This document shows, piece after piece, positions 44,971 to 58,149 of a DNA stretch of 64,000 bases. Positions within the stretch are counted from its first letter, which is position 1; each line of letters opens with the position of its first letter. This DNA comes from Paguma larvata. Its lineage: Eukaryota; Chordata; Mammalia; Carnivora; Viverridae. The notes beneath the pieces are model-generated. The model did no database searches. It was not told the DNA's origin and was given only the letters and a program-made list of their open reading frames with translations. Where the stretch lies: NCBI GenBank assembly GCA_030068075.1, contig CM057835.1, forward strand, positions 40,418,715 to 40,482,714. Reading direction: 5' to 3'. The translations under genes were made by a program, and so were the position numbers.

Positions 44971-45749
44971 AGTAACCATTTATTTTGCCAACTCAAAAAT
45001 TACAGCAGGGAATTCCTGCCAGAGAAAATACTGATGGTCCCTATGAACAACAGACTCACAAATCATATGTAGCTATTTTCTTTGCTCTTCAATTGCCTCC
45101 AAGTGGGACTCGGCAGCTTGTAAATAGAGATTCTTTCTGAAAAACAAGTCTCCCTTCAAAGCATGCATGCAGCAGGCATGCCTTCTTTCTTCGAAGTTGA
45201 AGAATTAGATCCATCCTTCAAAAATAGCTTAGTGAAAATCATCTATAAATATGTTCATTTTCCAAATAGTTCCTTTAGAGGTTTACTTTAACATTTAGGT
45301 GATTACATTTTCTTTATGAGAATCATTTAAATAAATAAGTGCTATTAGACATTCAAATATTACTTTACAGTATGTTTCTTCTGGCATGTTGTGATGTTAA
45401 GATATGTAAGTATAACCCTTCCAAGTCAGAATTCCTAAAAATTCTTAATGTTAGGAGGTGTGATTTTCAGGTACCCAAGTAAAATTCTGTTAGTCCATTA
45501 GTCACTTAGATATATAAGTTGTTATTTTGGTTTGGGGGCATTTTAACAAACAAAAATAAAAACAGATCTTATTATATACATTCTAGATAAATACATATTC
45601 AGCTCAATTTCAATACAGAGTCAATAGTCTTATGCCAGGTTTTCATTCTAAGTGCATATTTTTTGCTTTTGAAGGATGGCTGCATCACTAACCTGCCCCG
45701 AAGACCTTTAAATTTGAAAATAATTTCTTATCTGCTACCTCATTTCATA
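44971..45749. other. Unassigned non-coding sequence
   Basis: No gene or confident repeat. Confidence 0.4.
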
Positions 45750-45850
45750 CTTTAAAATAATCTGGGAAGATATTAAGAACTCATTTTACAGATGAAAAAC
45801 ATGCTAAAAAATTGAACAGGAAATATGTGACAAGTGTATGTTTCAGTTCT
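45750..45850 (-). mobile_element. Short MIR relic, antisense
   Basis: ACTCATTTTACAGATGAAAA together with the preceding GAAGATATTAAGAA fits the reversed MIR core. Short and diverged. Confidence 0.5.
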
Positions 45851-46064
45851 ATAAACTACACAGTAAAGCAATTGGCCCTTACCCTGTAATAGAATTATGT
45901 TATGAACAAAGTTAAGTGCCTTGCAAATAGCTCTGAGAATCACAGCATATGGAACTTTCCTTTTTAATCTTAGAAGTGGTATGAAAGATCAGTTGAATGG
46001 TGTTTATTATAAGGTGATCTAGACAGCAACGAAGCAGCATTTCTTGTTTTGACTTTTTTCTCTA

Positions 46065-47865
46065 GTGTCATTAAGTTATACTCAACAAAACTGTAAAAAA
46101 ATATTCAATGCGCACTATGTGATGATGTGATATGTATATGCTTTGTGAAGGGATTCCCCGCACTGAGTCAAATAACACATTCATCACCTCACATACTAAA
46201 AAAAATTTTTTGTAAGAACATTTTTCTATTCTCCCAGCAAATTTCAATTATACAACATAATGTTATCAACTGTAGTCACCAAGTTATACATTAGATTCTC
46301 CAACCTTATTCATCTTATAACTGAAAGTTAATACTCTTTTACTAACCTCTCTTTATTTTCTCCACTCTTTGCCACTATAATTACTCTTTTCCTCTCTGTT
46401 TTCTGAGTTACACTTTTTTATTTTTTTCATTTTTGTATTTTTACATTTAAGTGATACCATGCACTATTTGTCTTTCTCTGTCTGGTGTATTTCACTTAGC
46501 ATCTAACAGACGTGAGGTGATGTCTCATTGTGGTTTTGATTTGCATTTCTCTGATGCTTAATGATGTCGAACGCCTTTTCATATATCTGTTGGCTATCTG
46601 TAAGTCTTTTTCCAAAAAAGGTTTATTTTGATCCTTTTCCCATTTTTTAAATTGAGTTATTTGGTCTTTTTCTAATGAGTTGCATGAGTTTCTTGTATGT
46701 TTTGAACATTAGGCCCTTATTGAAGATTTAGTTTGCAAATATTTTCTCCCATTCCATAGGCTGCCTTTTCATTTTGTGATGGCTTCTTTTGCTGAACAGA
46801 AGCTGTTTATTTTGATGTCATCTGTCTTTATTTTTTCCTTTTGTTGCTTTTGCTTTTGGTATTATATTAAAAAATAATCATTGCCAAGACCAACATCAAT
46901 GAGCTTCTTTGCTATGTTTTCTTCTAAAAATTTTGAAGTTTTAGGTCTTATATTTAAGTCCTTAACCCAGTTGAGTTGATTTTTATGTATGGTGTAAGAT
47001 CAGGGTCTAGTATCTTGTGACTACTCAGTTTCCCCATTACTATTTATCGAAGATACTGCCTATTTTATATTTTTGACAACTTTTCAAAAATTAATTGACC
47101 ACATATGCATGGGATTATTTCTGGACTTTATTCTTTCCATTGATCTATGTGCCTGTTTTTTTTGCCTTTAACGTTCTGTTTTGATTACCACAGCTTTGTA
47201 ATATAGCTTGAAATCAGGCAGTGTGTTGACTCTAGCTTTGTTCTTCCTTCTTATGATTGTGTTAGCCATTCAGGGCCTTTTGTGATTCCATACACATTTT
47301 AGATTGTTTTTTGTCTATCTGTGAAAAATGCCATTGGATTTTGGGAGGAATTACATTAAATCTGTAGATTGCTTTGGGTTGTATGGAAATTTTAACATTA
47401 ATTTTTTGAGTCCATTAACACAGAATAGCTTTACATTTATTTGTGTCTTCTTCAAATTCTTTTATCGAAATCATATAGATTTTTGTGTGTACAGTCTTTC
47501 ATCTCCTCGGCTAATTTTTTCCTAAGTATTTGTGTTTTCAATGCTATCGTATACATTTTTTTCTTACTTTCTTACTTCTATCAGAACTATCTTTCTGATA
47601 GTTTATTGTTGGTGTATAGAAACACAACACATTCTCGTATTTACTTTGCATCTTACAACTTTACTGAAACTATTTGTTAATTTTAATAGTATTTTCATGG
47701 ATTCTTTAAGGTTTTCTCTATATAAAATTATATCATCCACCAAAAGAGATAATTTTACTTCTTTCAGATGTAGGTACCTTTTATTTCTTTTTCTTGCCTA
47801 ATTGCTCTGGCTAGGACTTACAGTATCATGCTGAATAAATGTGGAAAGTGGCCATCCCTCTCTTG
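46065..47865 (-). mobile_element. Old L1, antisense, with an internal deletion
   Basis: 46065-46500 is old L1 3' UTR (CAACTGTAGTCACCAAGTTA, TTATTCATCTTATAACTGAA). From about 46501 it jumps to ORF2 (GAGGTGATGTCTCATTGTGG, TGGTTTTGATTTGCATTTCT, TCCCATTCCATAGGCTGCC, CTTAACCCAGTTGAGTTGAT) and continues into the reverse-transcriptase region (GGCTAGGACTTACAGTATCA). The last part of ORF2 is missing at the 46500 junction. Frames are broken. Confidence 0.82.
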
Positions 47866-50800
47866 CTCTTAATCTTCTTTGACATTTGTTCAGCTAATTT
47901 CCTCTTTCTCTGTCTCTCTGTTTTGTGCCTCTGTCTCTGCCTCTGTGTTGTTCTCAGTTCCCTCTTTCTCTCTTCCTCCCTCTCATGTTACTAAAACACA
48001 CACACACATGTTTTGGATCCAGTTTTTCTACTAAGGAATTAGCATTCAGCTATAAATGTGACACTTAGGAAGAAAATGAGGAGAATGAGAGAAAAGGTAA
48101 GAAAAGAAGACAATATATTAATATTGTGTCCTTTCTTCACCTGTCCTGACCTCCTTTCCCCTTTATATTTTTCTCCCTCTCTTGGCTGTCTCACCCCTCA
48201 GGCTTAGAGAGATGAAATAATGGGAAGTTTCACCTATGGAACTCGAAAGATGTTATTCAAAGGGGAGAGAAATAAAATATTTAGTGCTCTGACACAGTCT
48301 GTGACCTGCTTCTTTTTATTGCTATAGTTCAGAGGATGTTAAAAGGGTTTTATTAATGTGGTTGGGGCTAAACACAGACCTTCTGTATAGTGTTTTTTTA
48401 TCTGTACCATCTTACTTTGTAAAGTTCATCTATTATTTAAATACTGGTCATTTTTCAACTAAAATTTCTCTTATTTATTTTGTATCACATGCTGATCATT
48501 GTCTTGATGACAATTAAATCAATATCTAGGCCTTATAATTGAGTCATTGGGAAGTTCAACGATGTCTTTGTCTTTTATTTTCCTGGTCCAGGTCAGTTTT
48601 CTAGAGATAGGTGTGTCAAATTCCCAGGGAAATTGTGTAAGTGATCAGGCAGCCATTCTTTTAAATCTCAGGTAATTTATAAGTTTCTTTGAATTGTTCA
48701 ATAGTAATTTTGTACACACACACACATGCACACACACGTACACATATGACAATTTAGTAGTAATTTAATAAAATCTTAGATTTTTATTAAGAATAATTAC
48801 ATCATCAAATTGAACTCTTTGGTGAATATCTTATTCCATGTAAGTTATGGCAGTGCAATATTTTATGATTATGAATTATAGTCTTCTTTTCATTTTGAAA
48901 AATGGTACTATGCTGGTCAAAGGTAACAACAAACTGTTTCTTAAATTATTACAATAATTCTCAAATATAAGACATTTATTACATACATTATTGTGAATAT
49001 TATAATTGACATAAAATAATAATTACAATGGTAATAATGTTCATGTTATTAATTTTACAATATCATTATTGATAATATTTCATATTTTGATATAAACTTT
49101 GATATGAAATTCCTAGGGAAAAATTATATTTAGTTCAGTGTGATTTAATCTACAGTAACCTGGAAGTTAAGGTAAATCAATATTAAGAGGAGAAAAAAAA
49201 CCACTCCCATAATGATGCAAAATGCCAATTTTACACTTTCTCTAGAGCAGAATGAATCATATGTGTGTCTGAATTGCAATATATATATATTTCAATTTTT
49301 CTAGCATCCTATAGTGCTATAGAAACTGACTATTACTAACTACTACCAGTTACTAAGAAGAAAAAGGCCCCTAAGAAGCTCCATGCCATTGAAATAATAA
49401 TATAAATTCAAAATTTTATATTTCGATTTATTTTTATTATCCGAAAATATTTATAGACAAACGGATTTAAAACTCAGATGTTTGAACTATATTGTTAAAG
49501 GAAGTGACAAGGACATGGGTAAAGAGGATAGATTAATACTGCATGGAACCAAGATGAGGTATGTGGGGTAATTACAGAACTAATGAGCTAGTTAATCATT
49601 CTGAGAATAAACCATTGCTTCACCTGGTGGGAGGTTTGAATAGATGACTTCTAAAGTTCTCACAGGATGTAGGTTTCTATGACTGTACAATTTAATATAA
49701 TTTATGATTTTGGTCCCTGATTAATTAAAAAGTTTGACAAGAATATTAAGTCTTTTAGGCCATTACGGTAATGCTCTCAGCCCCACTTAGTAAGAGAAAA
49801 GAGTTAATATCCAAATTTTCCAATTTATTATTGTGGAGCAATCAAGAGGTGAGCATGGTAACATGTCAAAAACCAAGAAATATATACTAAAATTTCTCTA
49901 ATGAAGTATTTTTCTGTCCCATATCTAAAATGGTGACCTAAGATTATCAAAATAGTTACTGGACAGCTCAATATAGGCAAACTAAAATTTCGAGTAAAAG
50001 TAAGCAACAAAATAAAAAATAAGTAGACAGATTAGCCTGAATTATTATATTTTGTATTATGTCATGAGGACCTAGCCTTTTAGGGTGTTAGAGAGATAAT
50101 GTATTAACTTCAATCAGTTAGGGTTTAATTAACGTCATTGTAAATCCCTGGAGTATGTTCTAAGCAACAACCCAGTGATCTGAAGAGGTCATGGATCTTG
50201 ACCTTGCTAGCTATCACATTCCCAACATTAGAGAGGAACTATTCTGAGGGTGCCTAATCCATTAGAGTATATGTTATATGTTACAAGAATATATATCTAG
50301 ACTTGTGGAACATAAAGGAAAAAAAGGTACAACAATTTCTATACCATATGCATTTGAAAGCCTTTTGTATAAAACACAGACAACATACACATATAATCAA
50401 ATATTAAAATAAATTGCTATTTCTTTTTCTGGAGTGACCATTCTTCATGAGTCAAGACAAATTTTGGTTACATTGGTTGTCCTGGTATGTCCCAATTTAG
50501 ACAGTGAATTCTCCCTTGACTGTAACAAATACACGTTAGTTATCTCTTTAAATCATTAATTAAGTGTGGTCCATCCCTACTCAGGCCTTTACCCATGAAA
50601 AGTTAGAGGCCTAATGCAGATCTTAGGACTTCATAAGAATGTGAAAGGATGTGCAATATTTTCAATGAATTAAAGTGCATTTCATAATGGTATCATGTAA
50701 ATAATTGTTCCAGAGGTTTTTCAACCAAGTTATAAAATTTCTGGTTTTCTGTTTTCAAAGGTAATAAGTAATCAAAACTTGACTTATCCAACCACAATAT

Positions 50801-50975
50801 GGTCAAAATGTATGTCCAGCACTGAAAAGTAGCAGAAAAAAAAACACTTTAAGATTCTTTGACAACAAAATTTTCAAATATATTTATAGGTTAAAAAACT
50901 TTATATTAACTTTATTCCCTTTACACTGCCTTTTTAACCAAATTAACTCAGATTGGAGGTGACTGATGTTAAAAA
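47866..50975. other. Long stretch without recognised repeats, AT-rich
   Basis: No SINE, young L1 or gene is seen. Two short (AC)n runs lie near 47996-48008 and 48713-48735. Frames are all short. About 48960-49100 is very AT-rich. Old repeats that I cannot recognise may be present. Confidence 0.5.
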
Positions 50976-50990
50976 CTAGTTTACATTTCA

Positions 50991-51201
50991 GGGGTGCCTG
51001 GGTGGCTCAGTCGGTTAAGCAGCTGATTTCGGCTCAGGTCATGATCTCGCGGTCTGTGAGTTCAGGCCCCGCGTTGGGCTCTGTGCTGCTGGCTCAGAGC
51101 CTGGAGCCTGCTTCGGATTCTGTATCTCCCTCTCTCTCTGACCTTTCCCTGCTCACGCTCTGTCTCTATGTCTCTCAAAAATAAATAAACGTTAAAAAAA
51201 C
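50991..51201 (+). mobile_element. Young felid CAN-SINE with 15-bp TSD
   Basis: Head GGGGTGCCTGGGTGGCTCAG, CAGGTCATGATCTCGCGGTC, GCCTGGAGCCTGCTTCGGAT, CT-rich stretch, AAAAATAAATAAACGTT and poly-A. The B box reads GTTCAGGCC rather than GTTCGAGCC. Flanks CTAGTTTACATTTCA (50976-50990) and CTAGTTTATATTTCA (51202-51216). Confidence 0.95.
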
Positions 51202-51216
51202 CTAGTTTATATTTCA

Positions 51217-54080
51217 AAGAACATTTTAATATTTTTACACACCTTTGAAGTTTACTTTCGAGCAGAAGATAAGCAGTTATAGCAAAGATAGTCCAGAAAT
51301 AGCCAATACTAATCATTAATTAAGGGCAGACCCCTTTACGGAGATGTCAGATTAATGCTATAATGTTGTGTTCACTGATTTGATCTGGTACTTTATTTTT
51401 TATTTTTAATTCAAATAGCCTCCAAAGCAATGACCTCTTGAGACATGACTGTTATCTTCCAAATTTTCTGTTCATGAGTTTACCTTGATTTTTAAGGCAG
51501 CCCAGGTTATGACTCCATTTGGTAGATACTGAGGAAGTGTTACGAGGTGACTACCTGGTATACTGCTGATGCTTCATGTTAAAAATCTCGTTACTCTGAG
51601 ACCATGATGGGATTTATTTGAATTTGCTCAAAGAAAAAAGGATTCGAATGTTCACCATTATATTTATGTTATCTGCAAACAAAATGAAACAAAGCCAAAC
51701 CCATATGATTAGATCTCCATATTTAAGACATTGGAGTGGGAATTTTGTTCATTTTGTGTAACTGTATGTGTATGTTCATGTGTGTGATTTATTCCATATT
51801 AGTCTTATGTATTAAGGCTGAGCTCACTTGCTATGATGTTAACTAAAATCAGAAAGCAAAATTTCACTGGAAATTACCAGAGACAACTTGGCAGGTTTTT
51901 GGATAAAGCACGAAGTAAATGAGATGGACCAGAGTAACATGTACTGTAAATAAATATGAAAAAATACATTTCTAAAATTCATGCTAATACTAAGCTATCA
52001 GACTAGGGCACAATGTATGAGGCCTGCTTAAATTTTAACTTTTCTTTGTGTCTGTCATTTCACTGTATGCTTCACTTCACTTAATAAAAATTCGTAATCA
52101 ACATCAAATAGTTGAATGCAGTGGGCAGAAGATAGGCGAAAAGTTTTCATTTTTGTAAGTAGCATAAGCAGCTATTACATTTTTATTGGCTAGGGAACCA
52201 AATAAAGCAAAATGTAAAAATAACAAACAATTACTAAAAAAAGACCATTCAATTCCTTGAGATAATAATACTCACAAATCTTTAGTGTATGCTGACTATT
52301 TGTTGGACCCCTGTGAGGGTAGGGCCCATTCTTATCTTCATTTTTCAGATAAGAAAAGTGAGGCTTGGGCCTACTGTTTTTTAATAAAGACAGTACTCAC
52401 TGTTGAACCAAAAAAATTTGCATAATTTGAATGTCTAGGAAATGTTATTTTTTCCCATCTACATTGTGACAAGATTTGCAGGAAGAGCTAGTACACTTGC
52501 ATTGAGAAATATCATTTATTATTTGATTAAAACTGCATTTATGGTTAATTTTGGAGTAACGAAGATCCATATGAATTTAAAAAATTGTGAATGAATTTTG
52601 CATTGAAGTATCATTTTAGGAAAATATCACCACTAAATAAAGGCAGTGTTCTGCTTTGATATGCACATGGAATCAGTATACCTTTTACGTAAATCTGGGA
52701 GAAAAATTTATCCATAAATCTTTTAGAACAAAACACGCATATAAAACTCCATAATACTCTCTTCTTTCCTTCTCTTGTAAATCACAAATGGAATTTTATT
52801 TAATCCATTTGGGCAAAAGCTACTGTACTTATTTAATCTGAACTCTTCTCAAACAGCAGTAAGCATCCGTCCCTGAATAACAGCTAATTTTTCACTGTGT
52901 ACCATCCCCTGCACCTCAGGACAGCTGCTCTATGAACGTGCTCTAACACCGAGGCACATCACACTGACCTTGGGAAGCAATTTTGCTAATGAGTGACAGA
53001 CGACCAATGAACCAGGGAAAGCCTTTCCTGATAAAGTCATAAAGTGAGTTTTACAAGAGTCAATTCCTCATGTTCCTTGTTACACAAACACTGAAAGCTA
53101 CAGCACTCTTCGCTCTCAGAGATCCAGAACAACAGGATTCTAAATAGTACCTGACTGGGCTGTGAACTTGGCCTGAGCTCAAAATAAGGTCAGCTGCCTG
53201 CCTGAGGGTCTCTTATTGTCAAGACCAAATGGACTGAATAAATTGGATGAGAAAGTGGCCACTCTAGTCCATGCTGATGCCCTTGTTTTGTAGATCTCAC
53301 TCGAAATCATTTACTCCACATTATATTGACAGGTAGCTGTAGATCTACAACAATCGTGGAGTTTTATCAGTTGTTGACATGATAAAAATTAATCTCTTCT
53401 GCATTATAAGATTCTGACCTCTAGCTCTGCATAAGTCAACACAAATTTCACACCACTCTTAAAGTATCATAAAAATATTATTCAACTGAATAGATATTTG
53501 TTGCACGCCATCCTGTCCATACTCTTACAAACCAATCATTACGCCATCACTTGTGCAAGGATTAGTACTCAAAATTCTAAAAAACTTACGTGGAATAATT
53601 ATTCCATGATTAGATTTAGAGTTTTCAAAGGAACTAGACCTTACCTTGCAAATATATAGGGCTATTTCATGATTTTATAGCCAAGAAAGCTCTGAAAATT
53701 TAATTGCAATAATTTAGGATTTATTATCATGTGCATTGCACAGTAAAATTACTTAAAGTGAATGAATAATCATTTGAGCTGATCCTGCTTTTTGACTATT
53801 TAGGAAATGCTAAAGTTTAAAAGATATTTAAAGGAAAGATAATTATATATGTCATATTAGGGAATTTATTTTATCTTTTTGCAGAGATGTTTTCTATTCA
53901 ATTACAAGGTTATTTAGAAGACCAATATAAATTTCCGCACCACATATGTAATAATAGCAACTTGGAATCACAAAAAACTAAGAGATTTATATCACTTTTC
54001 TCATTTGATCTTTTGTGAGGTAGATATTATTTTTTTATTGTTCTCATTTTTCCAAGGAGAGAGGAAACATATTTAGATAG
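51217..54080. other. Repeat-poor stretch with MIR relics
   Basis: Antisense MIR-like pieces lie near 52265-52380 (CATTTTTCAGATAAGAAAAG, GTGAGGCTTGGGCCTACTG) and 53985-54075 (ATTTGATCTTTTGTGAGGTA). The rest has no recognised repeat or gene. About 52790-53340 is the least AT-rich part. Confidence 0.45.
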
Positions 54081-54084
54081 CTCT

Positions 54085-54690
54085 AAACTCTTCAGAAACC
54101 CCCAAATGCTTACTGAATAAAGCCAAAAATCATTATTCAGGACAATGCCATACACAGTCAAGTTCCTACATTGTTCTCTGGCTTTATTTCTACCACCCTT
54201 GTCTCTACACCTTCACTCTCTTTACCAAAATAAATGAGTACATGAGTTAAAATGAAATAACTTGTCTTTCTATAGTCCCAATGACAAGACTACATCATGA
54301 TCCTTGTGCCTTATTTCATAGTGCTTCCATAGCCTAAAATATATTTTGTCAAATGTCTGTTTCCTTAGATATTACAATTGCAAGATGCAGAGCAAAGGTC
54401 ACTTCTATCAGAGAAGGAGACAGTTACAAGATGCGGTTCAAAGGTCACTTCTCTTCCATAGGTTGCCACCTCGCCTTCCTCCATTGTTCTGGTTTCATGT
54501 GTACTTTGTAACACTTATTGGGCTTATTTGTTGAAATAATGTTTCTCTTCTTGTAGACTATACCTCTCTTGAGGGCAGGGATAAGGTCTTTATTGTTTTA
54601 GCATCCTCAGCACCAGGCAAAGTGTGAGCCTATAGTTTATAGTGCACTAAATGCAATCACATTGAAACAGTAAATGCTAAGTAAAAGTAC
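54085..54690 (+). mobile_element. L2 3' region with a local duplication
   Basis: TTGTTCTCTGGCTTTATTTC, TAGACTATACCTCTCTTGAG, GGCAGGGATAAGGTCTTTAT and CCTCAGCACCAGGCAAAGTG match the L2 3' end. It contains the 46-bp spaced duplicate at 54382-54452. Confidence 0.7.
54382..54452. repeat. Imperfect 46-bp tandem duplication in L2
   Basis: AAGATGCAGAGCAAAGGTC at 54382 and AAGATGCGGTTCAAAGGTC at 54428, each followed by ACTTCT. The spacing is 46 bp. It has several differences, so it is old. Confidence 0.8.
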
Positions 54691-54805
54691 AGGTATGATA
54701 ATGATTCAAAAGGGTGTTTGACAAGGAAAAAGGGACTCCCGAGTTTTAGAAGGTTCCAAGTAACTCACTAATTTTCTCTGACAGTATGTGTTAGAATGTG
54801 TAGAG

Positions 54806-55002
54806 TGACACCTGGGTGGCTCAGTTGGTTAAGCGTCTGTCTTTGGCTTAGGTCACGATCTCCAGGTTCATGAGGTCAAGCCCCATGTGGGGTGAGAGCC
54901 TGGAGCCTCCTTTGGATTCTGCGTTTTCCTCTCTCTCTGCTCCTCCCCTGCTCATGTTCTGTCTCTCTCTCTTAAAAATAAATAAACATTAAAAAAAAAA
55001 AA
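54806..55002 (+). mobile_element. CAN-SINE, felid type
   Basis: TGACACCTGGGTGGCTCAG, TTGGTTAAGCGTCTG, GAGCCTGGAGCCTCCTTTGG, CT-rich stretch, AAAATAAATAAACATT and poly-A. The B-box region is altered (GTTCATGAGG). AGAATGTGTAGA (54793-54804) and AGAACATGTGTAGA (near 55003) flank it. Confidence 0.93.
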
Positions 55003-55154
55003 AGAACATGTGTAGAAAAAAGAAATCGGCTTTCAAGTCAAAACAAAAAATAAAAATGAAAACAAATGAAAATCAACTACAAAAAGCTTTTTTGACAAAT
55101 TTCGCTTTAATTATGTGACCTAGATGAGGTATGGGCTTTCTGGATTTTATTTTT

Positions 55155-55381
55155 TTATTTTATTTTATTTTTTTAAGTTTTTTTAATGTTTATTTTGAGA
55201 CAGAGAGAGACAGAGCATGAGTGAGGGAGAGGCAGAGAGAAAGGGAGACACAGATGTGAAGCAGGCTCCAGGCTCTGAGCTGTCAGCACAGAGCCTGACG
55301 CGGGGCTCGAACTCACAGACCTCGAGATCATGACCTGAGCCGAAGTCGGACACTCAACCGACTGAGCCACCCAGGCGCCCT
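55155..55381 (-). mobile_element. Young felid CAN-SINE with perfect 14-bp TSD
   Basis: TTTTTTTAATGTTTATTTTG, GTGAAGCAGGCTCCAGGCTC, GACGCGGGGCTCGAACTCAC, GACCTGAGCCGAAGTCGGAC and CCGACTGAGCCACCCAGGCG. TGGATTTTATTTTT is identical at 55141-55154 and 55382-55395. It sits 152 bp from the oppositely oriented SINE at 54806-55002. Confidence 0.96.
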
Positions 55382-55395
55382 TGGATTTTATTTTT

Positions 55396-56317
55396 AAGTT
55401 CAGTTTTAATTTTTTTTCTAAGTTCCTTTAAAGGTCTTTGCTCAGTAACACGTTCATTCATTGGATCTACAATGCGCTCAATCCAGTGTTAGGAACCTTT
55501 TTAGCCAAATGGGTCTGGACCCACGACCCAAAGCTCATATTTTTACTTATTCCTACTTTAGTCTCTGATCCTTTCACTGATGAAAATTGTTCTTCTAATT
55601 CCCTGGAATTTTCATTAATTTAAATGAGTTCACTTTGTGAATTGTTGCTTTTTTAGCGCCAAAATGTCTTTCGTAATACCTTTTATTTTAGAGAGAACAT
55701 TTTGCATGTGTGTGTTTATATTTACAAGATTAACCTCTGATACTTACTGTCTGCATTTCTATTCTGTATAACAAAAATATGCATTAATCAGGATGTCAAA
55801 GAACGTTATTTTCATAGCACAGTAAGTGCTTTCCCACTGTCTGACTTCTGAAGTATGGAGGCTACATTGTGGAGTGACCTAAGCCATATACAGTGGTATG
55901 ATATTAATCCCTATGAGAGGTAAAGCCTGCAAAATCATAAGTTGGAGATAAGCCTGTTTGAGGGGCAATTTGCTATTCAGACTTCGTGCGCACCCTGAGA
56001 GTAATTTTTATTGCACACTGTGACAATAACACATTCATAATATGAATTTAGACAGAAATGAACTTGGCCTCTGAGTTTAGGATGGCAATTCCCATGTAGC
56101 TGTAGTACTAGCACCGTATGCTAGGATAAATTTTAACACAAGGTACGAGTTGGAATTGGGGCATGTTAATTCCATCAGGTTCCTGCTATCTCCTATTAGA
56201 AGCAATTTGGTTTTTTTGCTTAAAACTTTTCAGAACTGCTGTAAGTTTTTCTGTGATTAAGAGTAGGCGAATCGGGAATAAGTAAAAGCTTCAATGAAGA
56301 GACAAAGATGTTTTAAA
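55396..56317. other. Unassigned non-coding sequence
   Basis: No recognised repeat or gene. The 61-codon frame at 55438-55623 has no domain. Confidence 0.4.
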
Positions 56318-56333
56318 GAAAACAAGGGTTCCT

Positions 56334-56551
56334 GGGGCACCTGGGTGGCTCAGTTGGTTAAGTGTCTGACTCTCCATTTTGGTTCAGATCACGATCTCAT
56401 GATCTCACGGTTTGTGGGATTGAACCCTGCACTGCCTTGCGCTGTCAGTACTGCTGCTTGAAATTTTCTCTCTCCTTTCTCTCAGCCCCTCCCCCTTCTC
56501 TCTTTCTGTCTTTCAAAGTAAATAAATAGAGGTTTTTCTTTTCTTTAAAAA
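56334..56551 (+). mobile_element. Older CAN-SINE with 16-bp TSD
   Basis: Head GGGGCACCTGGGTGGCTCAG, GATCTCACGGTTTGTGGGAT, CT-rich stretch, AAAGTAAATAAATAG. Flanks GAAAACAAGGGTTCCT (56318-56333) and GGAAACAAGTGTTTCT (56552-56567) differ at three positions. Confidence 0.92.
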
Positions 56552-56567
56552 GGAAACAAGTGTTTCT

Positions 56568-58149
56568 GATCCAACAAGCTTTGAGTAGTATCTTTTAAAA
56601 ACAATAATTCAGACTTATGATTTACACAAAACTTCTAGTGTGTCAAGGTTCTAGAAGGGAACTGCATCCAACTCAGATGGCTCAAGAGACTTTAACTTAA
56701 GGGGATCCTTACGGAAGCATGGCAGGGTCAAAGAACAGAACAAGAACATGAAGCACAAGAGACTAAGCAGTGGGAAGCTGTTAACAACTTCGGTTCTGAA
56801 AGCACAAGGATGAGGAGAGTGTTCCTTGGACTTAAGAGCCAAGAACGAGGGTGACGTGACGGAAGCTGTAGCCTTGGATGGAGAGGAGAGATGTCATAAG
56901 CACTGCACAAGCAGAAGCCGCAGGGAAGAGTTAGCATGGCCCCTTTCCCTTTCTGCCCTTCAGTCTCTCTTGTGCTCCTGATGGTTTCCACTGAGCACCC
57001 TGGGGAGAGGGGAGGAGAATGAAAAGTAAGATATGGAGAGTAGGCAAGACATGGTGGTAGTGCCGAGAAATATCAGCACAGTTTAGTGTCGTTTTAGCAT
57101 TTCGAACTGCAAAGATTTCTCTTTATTATGATCTTCTAACCTTTTCTGGAGATGATCTTTGACATAATTTTTGAATGAAAACACTTCAGTGCTGTGTAAT
57201 CTGGAGAGAGAGTTCTCTGGGGTTTTATTTGCACTCTTCTTAAAAGGAGGCAAACTTCTTATTAATGTGTACACACTTTAAAGATGTTAGCCCACTAGCT
57301 TCATGTCCATTCTTATCACAATAGGAAATTGTTCTCTTGAAAATGTCTAAGGTTTAAAATGACACACTTAAGAGACTCGTCTGAAGCTTTATGTCCTGAC
57401 CTTCCATAGTATTCGATATTGATTGATCTTCCCGTTCCCTGAGGCTACTGATTATCTATTGATTGAAATATCTTTGATAGCCTCTTACTCAATAGGACAC
57501 TCTATTCTGGCTCTTCCTCTTATTTTCTTTCTCCTCTCTTCCCTATAATGTAAGCTTTCCTGACGGTTATGACAATATCTTTTATTCTATTTCTTTGAGT
57601 AGCAAGTATGATTGTCTTTAATACTAGAATCTAAAGAATATTACCTTTTCATTTCAAAAGCAAAATCTCTGTGATTTTCCTCTTCTAATTGCCCTGGATC
57701 ATACTCTAATCAAGAGTTTATATTTTATTAAAAATTATATATATACATATATATAAAAGAGGAAAGTTAAATCTTGATTTGTAGAAGGCGACCAACTTTG
57801 CTCCTGCACGCTTGGCTGCATGGAGTTGAACCCTCTGATCCCAGACGACTCATAAATGGTCCTCACAGCCATCCATTCCCTGAGTCACCTGTGACACTTA
57901 GTACTGCTTTCAAGACTTAGGGACTTAATGCGGCCCCTTCACAAATGTCCTATACCACCCTTACTGTTGGATGTGTGTAAGTGGCTTGGGTCTCTTCCTT
58001 GGCCAGGAAGTTCTCGACTTCCTTATTGTGCCTTCATCTCCAGAGTATCATCTGTCCTCACTTTGATGAGAATTCCCCACTTCTTGAACTCCCAACTTCC
58101 AAAACTGAATTTATATCTTTTCCTATTTTGTCTCTTTGTTTAGAATACC
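56568..58149. other. Unassigned non-coding sequence
   Basis: No recognised gene. Frames at 56651-56991 and 57083-57274 (antisense) lack domains. A TA-rich run lies near 57729-57760. Confidence 0.45.

Noticed and set aside
57083..57274. 63-codon antisense frame of ordinary composition
   Set aside because: No recognised family. The possible splice signals are weak, and the length is expected by chance.
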